From Macrothele yani (lineage: Eukaryota > Arthropoda > Arachnida > Araneae > Macrothelidae): a stretch of 64,000 nucleotides of DNA. Position 1 is the stretch's first letter; every line of letters starts with the position of its first letter. Location of the stretch: the NCBI GenBank assembly GCA_039090855.1, contig CM077010.1, positions 44,410,905 through 44,474,904 of the forward strand, in the 5' to 3' direction. Positions 33,722-44,080 of this stretch are shown one piece after another. The notes beneath the pieces are model-generated. The model had not been told where the DNA came from, made no database searches, and saw nothing but the letters and a program-made list of their open reading frames with translations. Both the position numbers and the translations under genes were made by a program.

Positions 33722-34612
33722 TTCGGAGAGGCAAATCCAACATCCAGCAATCGGAGATTTTCAGGCGAGCTGGGCATATCACAAACCACTGTGGTTCGTC
33801 ACTTTCAGAACATCAGCAAGGTCTACAGGAGCTGCAGCATTGTCCTTCACGAACTGACGCCATGTGCACGAAACTCCTAGAAACCCCGATGCACGTTTCA
33901 TCAAGAGAATTGTTATGTGCGATGAAAAGTGGGTCTATTTCAGTAATATCAACACGAAACGGCTGTGGTTGAGCGCGAGCCAGCTTCCTGAACTTGTTGC
34001 TAAACGTGGGTGCTTCGAGCACAAGGTGATGCTCACCTTGTGCAAACGCTGTTTATTTCTGGTGGAATGTCGAGGAGATAATCCATTACGAATCTATTCC
34101 AGACGGTCAGACCATCAACGCCAACCTCTACTCTGGACAGCTGGAGCGGATGTATGCCGTTTTGGAGAAGAAGTACCCGGCACTAGTGAAGAGAAAGCGC
34201 GCTCTCCTACAGCAGGACAACGCTCGCTCTCATACCTCGCGAACAACCCGTGCAAAACTCCAGGAAGTTGAGGGCTTTAAAACTGATGCCACACCCAGCA
34301 CATAGTCCGGATCTTGCCCCGTCGGATTATTATCTGTCCTGGTCCATGGCCTACTTCCTTTGCGGGCGGGATTTCAACAGACAGGAAAAGTTGGCAGATG
34401 GGGTGAAGGAGTTCTTCGCCTCGAAGGACAAGAATTGGTACTTACGCGGAATCGAAGAAATGGAAGACAATCAAAGAACTGGCAGATAGCTGGCTAAAGA
34501 CGGTACAACACGATGGCCTATACTTTGAATGTTAGTCAGCTTTCGTCGTAAAGGTACGTATGAAGATATAAAGTGATCCAAATATTGCAAAACTTTCGAC
34601 TCACCCTCTTTA
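33722..34612 (+). pseudogene. mariner Mar5, 5'-truncated transposase
   Basis: Begins inside the second helix-turn-helix ('SGELGISQTTVVRHFQNI'); the first DNA-binding domain and left end are missing. First catalytic block 'IVMCDEKWVYFSN' intact. A small insertion around the palindrome CACAAGGTGATGCTCACC (34020) shifts the frame; the protein continues 'EIIHYESIPDGQTINANLY', 'ALLQQDNARSHTSRTTRA', shifts again, and ends 'MPHPAHSPDLAPSDYYL', 'VKEFFASKDKNWY'. The right inverted repeat is at about 34570-34612 ('TTGCAAAACTTTCGACTCAC'). Same family as Mar3; source of the satellite that follows. Confidence 0.87.
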
Positions 34613-35586
34613 GAATCGAAGAACTGGCAGACAGATGGCTAAAGACGGTGCAACTCGATGGCCTATACTTTGAATGCTAGTCAGCTTTCGTCGTAAAGGT
34701 ACGTATGAAGACATAAAGTGGTCCAAATATTGCAAAACTTTCGACTCACCCTCTGTAGAATCGAAGAACTGGCAGACAGATAGCTAAAGACGGTGCAACA
34801 CGATGGCCCATACTTTGAATGCTAGTCAGCTTTCGACGTAAAGGTACGTATGAAGACATAAAGTGATCCAAATATTGCAAAACTTTCGACTCACCCTCTG
34901 TAGAATCGAAGAACTGGCAGACAGATGGCTAAAGACGGTGCAACACGATGGCCTATACTTTGAATGCTAATCAGCTTTCGTCGTAAAGGTACGTATGAAG
35001 ACATAAAGTGGTCCAAATATTGCAACAGATGGCTAAAGACGCTGCAACACGATGGCCCATACTTTGAATGCTAGTCAGCTTTCGTCGTAAAGGTACGTAT
35101 GAAGACATAAAGTGATCCAAATATTGCAAAACTCTCGACTCACCCTCTTTAGAATCGAAGAAATGGCAGACAGATGGCTAAAGACGGTGCAACACGATGG
35201 CCTATACTTTGAATGCTAGTCGGCTTTCGACGTAAAGGTACGTATGAAGACATAAAGTGATCCAAATATTGCAAAACTCTCGACTCACCCTCTGTAGAAT
35301 GGAAGAAATGGCAGACAGATGGCTAAAGACCGTGCAACACGATGGCCTATACTTTGAATGCTAATCAGCTTTCGTCGTAAAGGTACGTATGAAGACATAA
35401 AGTGGTCCAAATATTGCAAAACTTTCGACTCATCCTCTGTAGATTCGAAGAACTGGCAGACAGATGGCTAAAGACGCTGCAACACAATGGCCCATACTTT
35501 GAATGCTAGTCAGCTTTCGTCGTAAAGGTACGTATGAAGAGATAAAGTGATCCAAATATTGCAAAACTTTCGACTCACGCTCTGTA
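34613..35586 (+). repeat. 145-bp satellite derived from mariner 3' end
   Basis: Seven head-to-tail units immediately after Mar5; boundaries (TAGAATCG) at 34611, 34756, 34901, 35150, 35295 and 35440, spacing 145 bp. One unit, near 35005-35149, has lost about 41 bp. Each unit starts with transposase codons for 'RIEELADRWLKTVQHDGLYF', includes the stop and 3' untranslated part, and ends with the terminal inverted repeat ('CTTTCGACTCACCCTCTGTA'). Units differ from each other by only a few bases (for example DELTA-type changes TGATCC/TGGTCC), so the amplification is recent relative to Mar5. Confidence 0.95.
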
Positions 35587-35589
35587 ATA

Positions 35590-36650
35590 ACCTAGTCAAC
35601 CGCAGCAAGAGTGCTTTCTAGAAATAAAATGTTTGGTAGCACACAGTATTGGCATTCAGCATTTTTTCAAGACTGCACCATTTTACAGAAAATGCCTTCA
35701 AATCAAATTTCAAGTATTCAAAATTCCAACTGCCTATATCAGTGCCATTTTGCTTCATGTGTGTTGGTTTCATAGATACTTATTGCAGAGAAAAGTACTA
35801 CTGAGTCAAAAAACTTACGGTCGAAATGCAGACATCGACATAAAAGCAATAGTAAAGTAAAGTGACATTTCCCACAGTCGGACATAATTTTATGGGATAA
35901 AATAATTTTTTGGGGATTTTAGGCCAACCAAAATATAAACATTTTTGTAAAACTGAGTTGCTTCCCATGAAGGGAAATTGTTAAGTAAGAGCACTCCAAT
36001 ACTGTCGTTGGTTTGGAAAATTATATGAATTTACTAAAGATTGATTTTAATGTGTGAAAATTGTAAGAATAAGAAGTGTTGTTATAGACCATGCATTATA
36101 AACTGTAACTTCAAGCGAGAGGTCTGATGAAACGCTGTTATCAATGCAAACTGTTATCTAAAATAATACTGTTATCTAAAAAAGTTAATAAAATATCGTA
36201 CAAGCTTTTTTGTTATGTTAAATAATTAAAATTAACATGTGCTATCTGTATGCATAGTACAGTACGTATAATATAATATTTTTTTCCCGCACGCAAAAGA
36301 TACCTTCTAAACAATCGCATATACCAAGATAACACATTTTAAGAGAAACATAAAACAAAAGATCATGCTAACGGAGTTTGATGTAAACATCATTCTTTGA
36401 TATTCAACGGCCAAAAATCATTATCGCGGTTCATATCAAACTTTGCATATTAAATTTTGCAGCAAGTGAAAATTCCATTTATTTTTCCAACATGTTATAA
36501 GTGGTCGACGACATTAGAAGCAAACACATTTCCAATGTGACCTCGACCGAAACATTCAGTGGGAATGATACCTGATAAATAAGGTGGCCATACAATGTGC
36601 TCTCCATGTTAGATCCCACTAAGGTAGCATAAATATTTCAAAATGGGTAT
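35590..36650. other. unannotated AT-rich sequence
   Basis: No recognised feature. The word CTGTTATCTAAA is repeated twice near 36150-36180. Confidence 0.35.
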
Positions 36651-36651
36651 G

Positions 36652-36847
36652 CAGCCCCGGTGGTACAGTGGTCTAAGTGGTCTTCTGACAATTCTTCAGT
36701 TATGGGTCCTGGTTCGAATCCCGTTGAGGCATGGGTGTTCTGTTTGTCTTACGGCACTGGTTCTTTCCTTTCCCTGGAACCAGATGGCCATAAATATGGG
36801 ACGGGCACCTGCTTATAGCGCATTAAGTTAAACCCCTAAAGGAAAAA
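36652..36847 (+). mobile_element. SINE-A copy, diverged
   Basis: Head 'CAGCCCCGGTGGTACAGTGG', B box 'GGTTCGAATCCC', body to 'GCATTAAGTTAAACCCC'. Part of the tail ('GCTCACGGTGGTC') is deleted. Confidence 0.85.
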
Positions 36848-37821
36848 ACTAGGTGGGCATAATCATAATAGTAATGCTTCTGCACCCAATAGAGTCAAAA
36901 CAAAGCGACTGGTTTTTCTTGTAGCAGCAAGAATACAATTCCAACAGACTAATGTACTTAAGTTCGCTATCAATTATTTTTATCAAAAGAACAGCTATTT
37001 CGAGCTGTGCCATAACTTGGAAATCAAACAGTCGACATTCTGAGTCATTTAAGAATTCAATACTTGCCCTTTGTACAAACGTTTTCTCATTCCAAATGTA
37101 ATTTGCTTTTGTTCCCGTCTGTTCTAAATTTTCTTAATACTCTTCGTAAAATTGGCAAAGTTGATTTGCATTACTCTGCGTAATCAAGAGAATTTAATAG
37201 TAATTGGATGAAAATTGAGAAAGAAATTGAGTTCCAAAAGAAAACGTCAGCATATATTTCTTCTTACAAAAGTAAAAAAAAAAGTGATTTATGGAGATGG
37301 GAAAGTAATATTTCATTCCTCACATCATTTTAAGAATATTGATTAGCCGTAGCAGTAACCTACGGCACAACATAAGAAAAAGAAAATAATTTCACGAAAT
37401 TTATTTTCCTTCACTCATTTTGTTTCTTAATATGTTCAGCACCAGTAAATAATTATTTTGAAAAAGTTTAATTTTCAGAAAAGTGATTTCTCTGTGTTGC
37501 ACACAGCGTAAACATTATAGGATTATTGGTATGTCGACTGAATTGTAATGCTACGGCATATAGGAAATCCTCCACTAAATCTAATAAACCGTGCTTTGAA
37601 GTTCTCTATGAAAACACGGAAATCGTTCCACAACGGCGAAAGTATGAAACGCAACCATTTCAGATTAAAAAAATTGGGTAGAGAACGTTTCAAAATTGCG
37701 CTTTCCTCGGGAACTACAGAAAACAAAATTTGTTAAAAATCCATGGCCGGTTTCAAAGATAGCAAGAATAAAGTTTCTGAAAGTCTTCACCGCTAAACAA
37801 CGAAGATTTTGAAACATCGCC
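36848..37821. other. unannotated AT-rich sequence
   Basis: No recognised gene or repeat. Confidence 0.35.
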
Positions 37822-38662
37822 TTTCTTCAGGTATGGATTCCCTACATGGATTTCTATTTTCAGGTATGGATTCCCTACATGGATTTCTTTCTTCAGGTAT
37901 GGATTCACTATATGGATTTCTTTCTTCAGGTATGGATTCACTATATGGATTTCTTTCTTCAGGAATTGATTCACTACATGGATTTCTTTCTTCAGGTATG
38001 GATTCTTTACATGGATTTCTTTTTCAGGTATGGATTCACCACATGGATTTCTCCTTTCAGGCATGGATTCCCAACATGGATTTTTTTCTTCAGACATGGA
38101 TTCACTACATGAATTTCTTTCTTCAGGTATGGATTCACTACATAGATTTCTTTCTTCCGCTATTGATTCCCTATACGGATTTCTTTTTTCAGGTATGGAT
38201 TCACTACATGGATTTCTTCAGGTATGGATTCCCTACAAGAATTTCTTTCTTCAGGTATGGATTCACTACATGGATTTCTTTCTTCAGGCATTTATTCACT
38301 ACATCGATTTCTATCTTCAGGTATGGATTCACCACATGGATTTCTCTTTTCAGGCATGGATTCACTACATGGACTTCTTTCTTCAGGTATGGATTCACTA
38401 CATATATTTATTTCTTCAGCTATTGATTCACTACATGGATTTCTTTCTTCAGGTATGGATTCACTACATGGATTTCTTTCTTCAGGTATGGATTAACTAA
38501 ATGGATTTCTTCAAGTATGGATTCATTACATGGATTTCTTCAGGTATGGATTCACTACATGGATTTCTTTCTTCAGGTATGGATTAACTAAATGGATTTC
38601 TTCAGGTATGGATTCATTACATGGATTTCTTCAGGTATGGATTCACTACATGGATTTCTTCT
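37822..38662 (+). repeat. 33-bp minisatellite, 26 units
   Basis: Unit 'TTTCTTTCTTCAGGTATGG' followed by ATTCACTACATGGA. Twenty-six units counted, mostly 33 bp, with 29-bp versions (one TTTC lost) near the right end. Because 33 is a multiple of three, long open frames run on both strands (repeating 'SGMDSLHGFLS' or 'NPYLKKEIHVV'); these are artefacts of the period. Higher-order structure: units 7-8 and 10-12 recur as units 16-20, and a 91-bp trimer (33+29+29) is duplicated at about 38478-38660. Confidence 0.95.
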
Positions 38663-40007
38663 ATTAGAGTGAAACTAAATTTCTGGTCAACATTTTCCGG
38701 ATACAGTAAAATTGACGGGTGTTAGTCTAGTGTTTCACAGTTCCCATGTGAGAGACTTTTGCAACCATTCAAAAACTGTGTTCTGAAGAGCTATTGTTCC
38801 TTCTTATTACCCAGAGCTGGTTTCGTGTGATTTTTATATCTGAGCTCTGAGACATGTACTGGGGAAATACCGACACCGAAGCGTCACAGATAGCGAACTA
38901 CTGGCTGCGACACAGGTTAAGTCTTCCTCGGAGGGAATTCACGCATTGGATAAGCGAAAACGAGCGCCTATCCAAGAGTAGAAGATTATAGGGAACATGC
39001 GTTCAGCTGATTTCAAAAGTTATGAGCCAAACATCTGTTGTTGCTATATTGACATAATCAGCGCTCTTAAAAAGAAATAGCATTTTCAGTTCATAACCAG
39101 TTAATCATGACTTGGAAAGCAAATTTAAAACACTTTGCTTAAAGTTATGAGTTAACTTTGCATGACGATGCTCTTATGAGACGAAGCATGTGTGTCTTAT
39201 TATTAGACGCTTTAACAAGAAAAAGAATCCCGCTATATTCGTAACCTTATGCTAGTACAGCAACTGAAATATTAAAGTATTATCTAAATTTGTATAGAAT
39301 GTTCCGAAGCAGAATATTTACTGAAGATTTTTCCCTCATAAATTTCGACGTTGCGCAGGTTGAGTTTATTCCCACATACAGAGCTACGATTTAATATTGG
39401 CATGCATTCTTTTACATAAACACCTTTCAAGTTTAAGTGAACTACTTTCAGATGATTAAAATTTTTCTTTCGTCTCAGTATTATATGCAGATACTGCATA
39501 TTGCAATGTTTTTTTACTACTAAACTAAGCTATTCCGATATTAAAGGAGCTGTATCATTATTACAGCAGTAAACACCACATGTATTTACTATAAAGCAAT
39601 TGATTTTCTTTTAGTTTGCTACCTTAAATTGCGAAATTACTGTTTCTCCCGTTCGAAATATGTTTAACATGGCTGAAAATGTCCTTCATTTTGTTTTCCT
39701 CGACATTAAATCCGTAGAATTTAAGAATCGACTGCAGAGTTTTCCTGAGAAAAGCATGTGGTAGTCGTACAACGGAAAAGCTGTTGAAAACGGTAATAAA
39801 TACTGTGATTGGATTGAAGGAAACGCATTCAATTTTAGTTACGTTGGCCATATAAACTCCAGCTAAAGAAGTTAATTGTGTAGGAAATGAAGCCTTTCCG
39901 TCTTACAAGCATTTTACCACGGTCTACTATAAACTCTAGGGTATAGTGTTTTTCCTTTTACCCGTGTTGTCCACATTTATGTTCACAGCTACATCGGAAG
40001 CACTATG
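38663..40007. other. unannotated sequence
   Basis: No recognised element. Minus-strand open frames 39284-39499 and 39624-39851 lack recognisable motifs. Confidence 0.35.
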
Positions 40008-40437
40008 TTATTTTTTGAGGGCGTTTAACGACCACAATGAGAAACTCAATGGGCAACCGTTCCTAATTTAGGGTAACTGGTTCCATGGAAGGGAGAGAGC
40101 CCGTGCCGTAAGACAAAAACAACATCCATGCCTCACCGGGATTCGAACCCGGACCCCCCCCCTTTTTTTTTTTTTTTGGTTGGAGATTTAACGACCACCG
40201 TGAGCAACTCAATGGGCTATAAGCAGTCGCCCGTCCCTAATTTAGGGTCACTGGTTCCAGGGAAGGGTGCCGTAAGACAAACACAACATCCATGCCTCAC
40301 GGGATTCGAACCCAGACCCCATTCAGACGAATGATCAGAGCCCATCGCTTAGACCACTGCGCCACCGGGGCGGCAAGGAACCCTTTCGGACGAATGATCA
40401 TAGGCCATTGCTTAGACCACTGCGCCACTAGGTAAAA
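40008..40437 (-). mobile_element. older SINE-A split by a younger SINE-A
   Basis: The outer copy runs 40008 to about 40151 (tail to B box, 'GGGATTCGAACCCGGACCC') and resumes at about 40375-40437 ('CGGACGAATGATCATAGG' to 'CACTGCGCCAC'). Both parts are on the minus strand. The outer copy lacks its poly-A end and has lost 'CTATAAGCAGTCG'. Confidence 0.85.
40152..40374 (-). mobile_element. younger SINE-A inserted in SINE-A
   Basis: Starts with a 15-nt T-run, near-consensus tail, a small deletion where 'AGAGAGCCA' should be, and ends 'GCGCCACCGGGGCGGC'. It interrupts the outer copy just after its B box. Confidence 0.88.
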
Positions 40438-40734
40438 GAATGTCTATGATTGGTGTAACAAGTGATACGCAGCTATTGTGAATATTAGTGTGTTTTTCAA
40501 ACCCCACATTTTATGTCATATCTTAAGAACAGAAGTAGCTACAGGAGAATTCGGAATCTCTATTAAATTTTGCATCAAATGACATATAAACGATGAAATA
40601 ACTACAAAAATGAGTTAGTTGAAAAAAAGAGTTGAAGTTAAAAATTCGCGGTTTTTGCAAGTGATGCGGTGCTTTTGTACAGCATTGTAGACTGTGAATC
40701 GTAGTCTGGTTGAGATCAGTTTGTGCCCTCGCCA

Positions 40735-41073
40735 GCCATTGCGACCACTGCCACTCGCCGCTGAATATAGTCACGCAAAGCTCGGCCAGTGCTGTACCGG
40801 ACATGCGTGGCGGAACGAATAGAACCATATCGTCTTCAGCGACGAGTCTCGCTTCTCTCTCTCAGCACCGGTGATCACTGATTAAGCGTATGGAAACCAT
40901 GTGGTTAAATGGCCTTTGTGCTGCCATGTGTGCATGTCCTAGAGCTCATCTTCCTGATGTCACGGTTTTGTGTTATATTAGTTTCCACAGCCTTTCGCCG
41001 CTCGTACGCATAGCCGGTACAATGAAAGTACAACGATGCGCCGATCAGGTGGTGCAAATCCGTTTTGTTGCTA
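40735..41073 (+). pseudogene. Tc1-like relic T6, left part (host of T7)
   Basis: Readable pieces: 'HIVFSDESRFSLSAP' (first catalytic Asp intact), then frameshifts, then 'ISFHSLSPLVRIAGTMKVQR' up to the TA at 41072-41073. The reading continues in the same sense directly after T7 at 42289, so T6 was one element before T7 inserted. Confidence 0.78.
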
Positions 41074-42286
41074 CACTGAAGACCAATTGAATTAGAGATA
41101 CCTGTCTAGTAACGTGTAGCACCACCTTTCGCCCTGATGACGGCGGCGATTCGTCTCGGCATGGACTCGACAAGACACCGGAAGTGTTTGGAAGCCATAC
41201 GGATCCACGACCCCTGAACAAGCTCCCACAGTTCACAACGATTTGATGGAGGGGGTCAGAGCCTCGAACATCTCTCTCACTGGCATCCCAGATTTTATCG
41301 ATGGGATTGAGGTCAGGTGACCTAGCTGGCCAAGGAAGCGAGGTCAAGTCGGTGGAGTGTTCATCCAACCATTCGGATACAATTCGGGAGCGATCGCACG
41401 ATGCATTGTCTTGTTGTAGGATGATGACCCTAGTAGGATGTTGACAACGCGCAAACGGGAGCAAATGGTCGTCCAGGATATCCCGGTAACGTTGACCTGT
41501 GAGGGACGATGTCACACCTACCAGGGGTCCCATTTTAGTCCACGTAAACAGTCCCCAGACGAGAATGCCACCCCTACCAGCTTGAAGAGTACCCTGTTGT
41601 GTGGTTTGCGCTTCATGTGGTTTGCGCCGTACTCGTATCCTGCCATCCACATGTACCAACGTGAATCTCGACTCATCAGTCCAGGCAACATTTTCCGACA
41701 TGTCTAGGGTCCAGTGGCGATGTTCCCGCGCCCATGCTAATCTTTGCACCCTGGGATGTGCGGTCAGCAGCGGTACCCTCGTGGGACGATGGCTTCTGTA
41801 CCCAATAGCGAGGAGATGGTTCTGGATGGTGTGGCTGCTCACACGTTTTTGTCCACCAGCGTTAAATTGCCGAGTGATTTCTTGCACTATGGCCCATCTA
41901 TCCGCTGTTACAATACGAGCTAGCCGACGATGACCCCGCTTACCCACACGCTGTTGTCCACGGCCGTTGGCCCTTGCAGGGATGGTTTCACCGGATTCGA
42001 TGTACTCATGGTGTACCCGTGACACAGTGGCTTGTGAAAGTCCCAGTGCCTGCACGACTTCCGAGATGGAGTGACCCATTCGTCGGGCCCCGACAATTTG
42101 CCCTAGATCAAATGCGCTTAGATCCTTCGTCTTATCCTTACTGCGTCCGGTTCTTACTGATTCCCGTCGCATCACTCCTTATATTGTCGGATCGCTGCAT
42201 ACGTCATGTCGTTTCCGTTTACCGGGCTGCCCACAGCGCCACATTTGCATAACGCCAGCTGTCTCTAATTCAATTGCTGTTCAGTG
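41074..42286 (-). mobile_element. Tc1-like element T7, complete
   Basis: 1213 bp between TA 41072-41073 and TA 42287-42288, with inverted repeats 'CACTGAAGACCAATTGAATT' and, from the right, 'CACTGAACAGCAATTGAATT'. It is the best-preserved transposon in the window and sits inside T6. Confidence 0.95.
41106..42172 (-). pseudogene. Tc1-like transposase, nearly intact (T7)
   Basis: Open from ATG 42172 for more than 310 codons. Domains in order: helix-turn-helix ('SISEVVQALGLSQATVSRVH'), linker 'GRGQQRVGKRGHRRL', second DNA-binding domain ('SSHTIQNHLLAIGYRSHRP'), first catalytic block 'VAWTDESRFTLVHVDGR', 'GGILVWGLFTW', second 'ILQQDNASCDRSRIVSEWL', third 'RSPDLNPIDKIWDASERD'. Lesions: the catalytic Glu and following His of NPIEH are Asp-Lys, and one frameshift after 'RGSDP' (near 41235) puts the C-terminus ('CLVESMPRRIAAVIRAKGG', ending at a TAG complement at 41106-41108) in another frame. 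Spacing between second and third catalytic residues is 36. Confidence 0.93.
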
Positions 42287-42288
42287 TA

Positions 42289-42610
42289 TATCGTCGTGGT
42301 AAACCTGATGCCCACTTTCAACAAGTAGCTCCCGCTCGCACACTGTCAACGTGAGCAGATAGTGCCTACAAAACGTTTACGTGCTGCCGCGTTCATCCGA
42401 TTCCCAGACCCCCCCTATGCAGCGTGTAGAACCTCATTAACAGACGACGTAATCCCATAGCATGACTCCCTCGCAATCCGACGAATTGAGGACCCACATG
42501 AACGGCGCATGATTGGCAAAACGTCAGAACAACATTTGGACGCTTCTTCTCGATGCTATGAGGTATTACCGAATGCACAGCCCGTTATAGCGATAACACG
42601 ACCTACTACC
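42289..42610 (+). pseudogene. Tc1-like relic T6, right part
   Basis: Continues T6: 'RRGKPDAHFQQVAPARTLS' is the second catalytic block with Asp-Asn replaced by Val-Ala, followed by degenerate remains of the third block (about 42395-42425) and 'HDWQNVRTTFGRFFSML' near the C-terminus. Frame changes several times. Confidence 0.65.
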
Positions 42611-42860
42611 GCAATCCACATGATAATATCTCCACTCCCATTGGTTCATTGTAATAACTAGGTAATTAAATCACTTTTTCCCCATTTATTTGCCTGCATG
42701 TGCGCCATGTTTATTTTCACTTTTTGCATTATTTCATGATGTGCAGTTTTCTGGGCTGAGCACTGTAATTTATCTGTTTATACAAATAATTACAGAGAGA
42801 TTTCACTTTACTGTTTTGTACTAAGAACCCATCCAAATCGTCATCTCATCGAGCAATATA

Positions 42861-44078
42861 CACGGTCGAGTCACATTATTGTGACCACTAGCTAATATCA
42901 AGAGTAACTGCCGTGTGCAGCGCGGACAGCAACTAGACGTGATAGGAGTGCCTCAATAAGGTGCTGGAAGGTGTTCACAGGTATGTGGAGCCATGCTGAC
43001 TGCAGTGCATCTGACAGATGCTGGAGGGTGCGTGGTGGAGGATCAATAAAGCGAATAACACAATCGAGGTTATTTCACAGATGCTCAATTGGGTTTAAAT
43101 CTGGGGAATTAGTGGACCAGGTAAGTATTTTAAGTTTTAATCGTGCTCTACCAGCCACTCTCAGACATTTCTAGCTGTGTGACACGTCGCATTTTCGTGT
43201 TGGAAGATCCCATCCGACACAGAGAAGACAATCAGCATGCATGGGTGTACGTGGTCTGTAAAGATGGATTTGTACTGAATTCAGTACATAGTGTCTTCCA
43301 CAGATACGAGTAGACCGACGGAATGCCACGAAAACATTCCCCAGACCATAGCGCTGACCCCACCAGCTTGTGTTCTTCCAGCTATGTTTGACGAGTGTTT
43401 GTTCTCCGATGTTTCTCGCCTTATACGCCAACGTGCACCCGTTCGACGAAGCAGAAATCGTGACTCATAGGAGAAGGTAATTCTCTGCAAATCAGCGGAG
43501 ATCCAATTCTTATCCTGCCGTGCAACTGTAAGCATTTTCTACCGATGCACCTCCGTTCGCATAGATGCAGTGACCATCCGTCTTTCTCTGAGTCCCAAAC
43601 GCAGCAGGTTTCGCTGAAATGTGTTTTAGACACACTTCCGGTAGCCCTCTGGTTCATTCGGCGGGTAAGTCGCTCCACTGTAACGTGTCGATCGGCCCTC
43701 ACGCACCTTCGCAGCCGACGTTCACCTCTCACATCAATGGCCAGTGGTGCTCCGGAGTTTTCACGTCGCTTATTCGCAACGGTGCCACTTCTCCAATCAC
43801 TATACACTTTAACCACATCAGCGGGCGAACATTTCACAAACTGCGCTGTTTCAGAGATACTGCAACTCTTGTCCCGAAAGCCGATAATCATCTCTTTTTG
43901 CAAATCTAATAAATCGCTCCTTTTATCCATGACAGCAACGAGCGGTATGTTTTCAAAATGCCTACACCCCACCTTATATACCCTACAAGCCAGCTCACGA
44001 CACGTGCCTTCTTTCATTGGCTACGTGCTGTTGATGCCAAAAAATAGGAGATGGTCACAATAATGTGACTGGACTGTG
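42861..44078 (-). mobile_element. Tc1-like element T8, complete
   Basis: 1218 bp between TA 42859-42860 and TA 44079-44080, with inverted repeats 'CACGGTCGAGTCACATTATT' and, from the right, 'CACAGTCCAGTCACATTATT'. Confidence 0.93.
42898..43930 (-). pseudogene. Tc1-like transposase pseudogene (T8)
   Basis: Start ATG 43930 ('MDKRSDLLDLQKEMIIGF'), N-terminal helix-turn-helix 'SISETAQFVKCSPADVVKVY' and 'DVRGERRLRRCVRADRHVTV' intact, then frameshifts. The first catalytic block reads 'ITFSYESRFLL' (Asp to Tyr), followed by 'GGVSAMVWGMFSW'; the second is 'FQHENATCHTARNV' (Asp to Glu); the third is '[11 protein letters not shown]' followed by a stop. The C-terminus 'LIEALLSRLVAVRAAHG' is readable. 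Closest in layout to T1. Confidence 0.88.
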
Positions 44079-44080
44079 TA

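Noticed and set aside
37809..38500. Long open frames on both strands (up to 205 codons) with an 11-residue periodic product
   Set aside because: They arise because the minisatellite unit is 33 bp; all frames of the array are open and no start, codon or composition evidence supports a protein.
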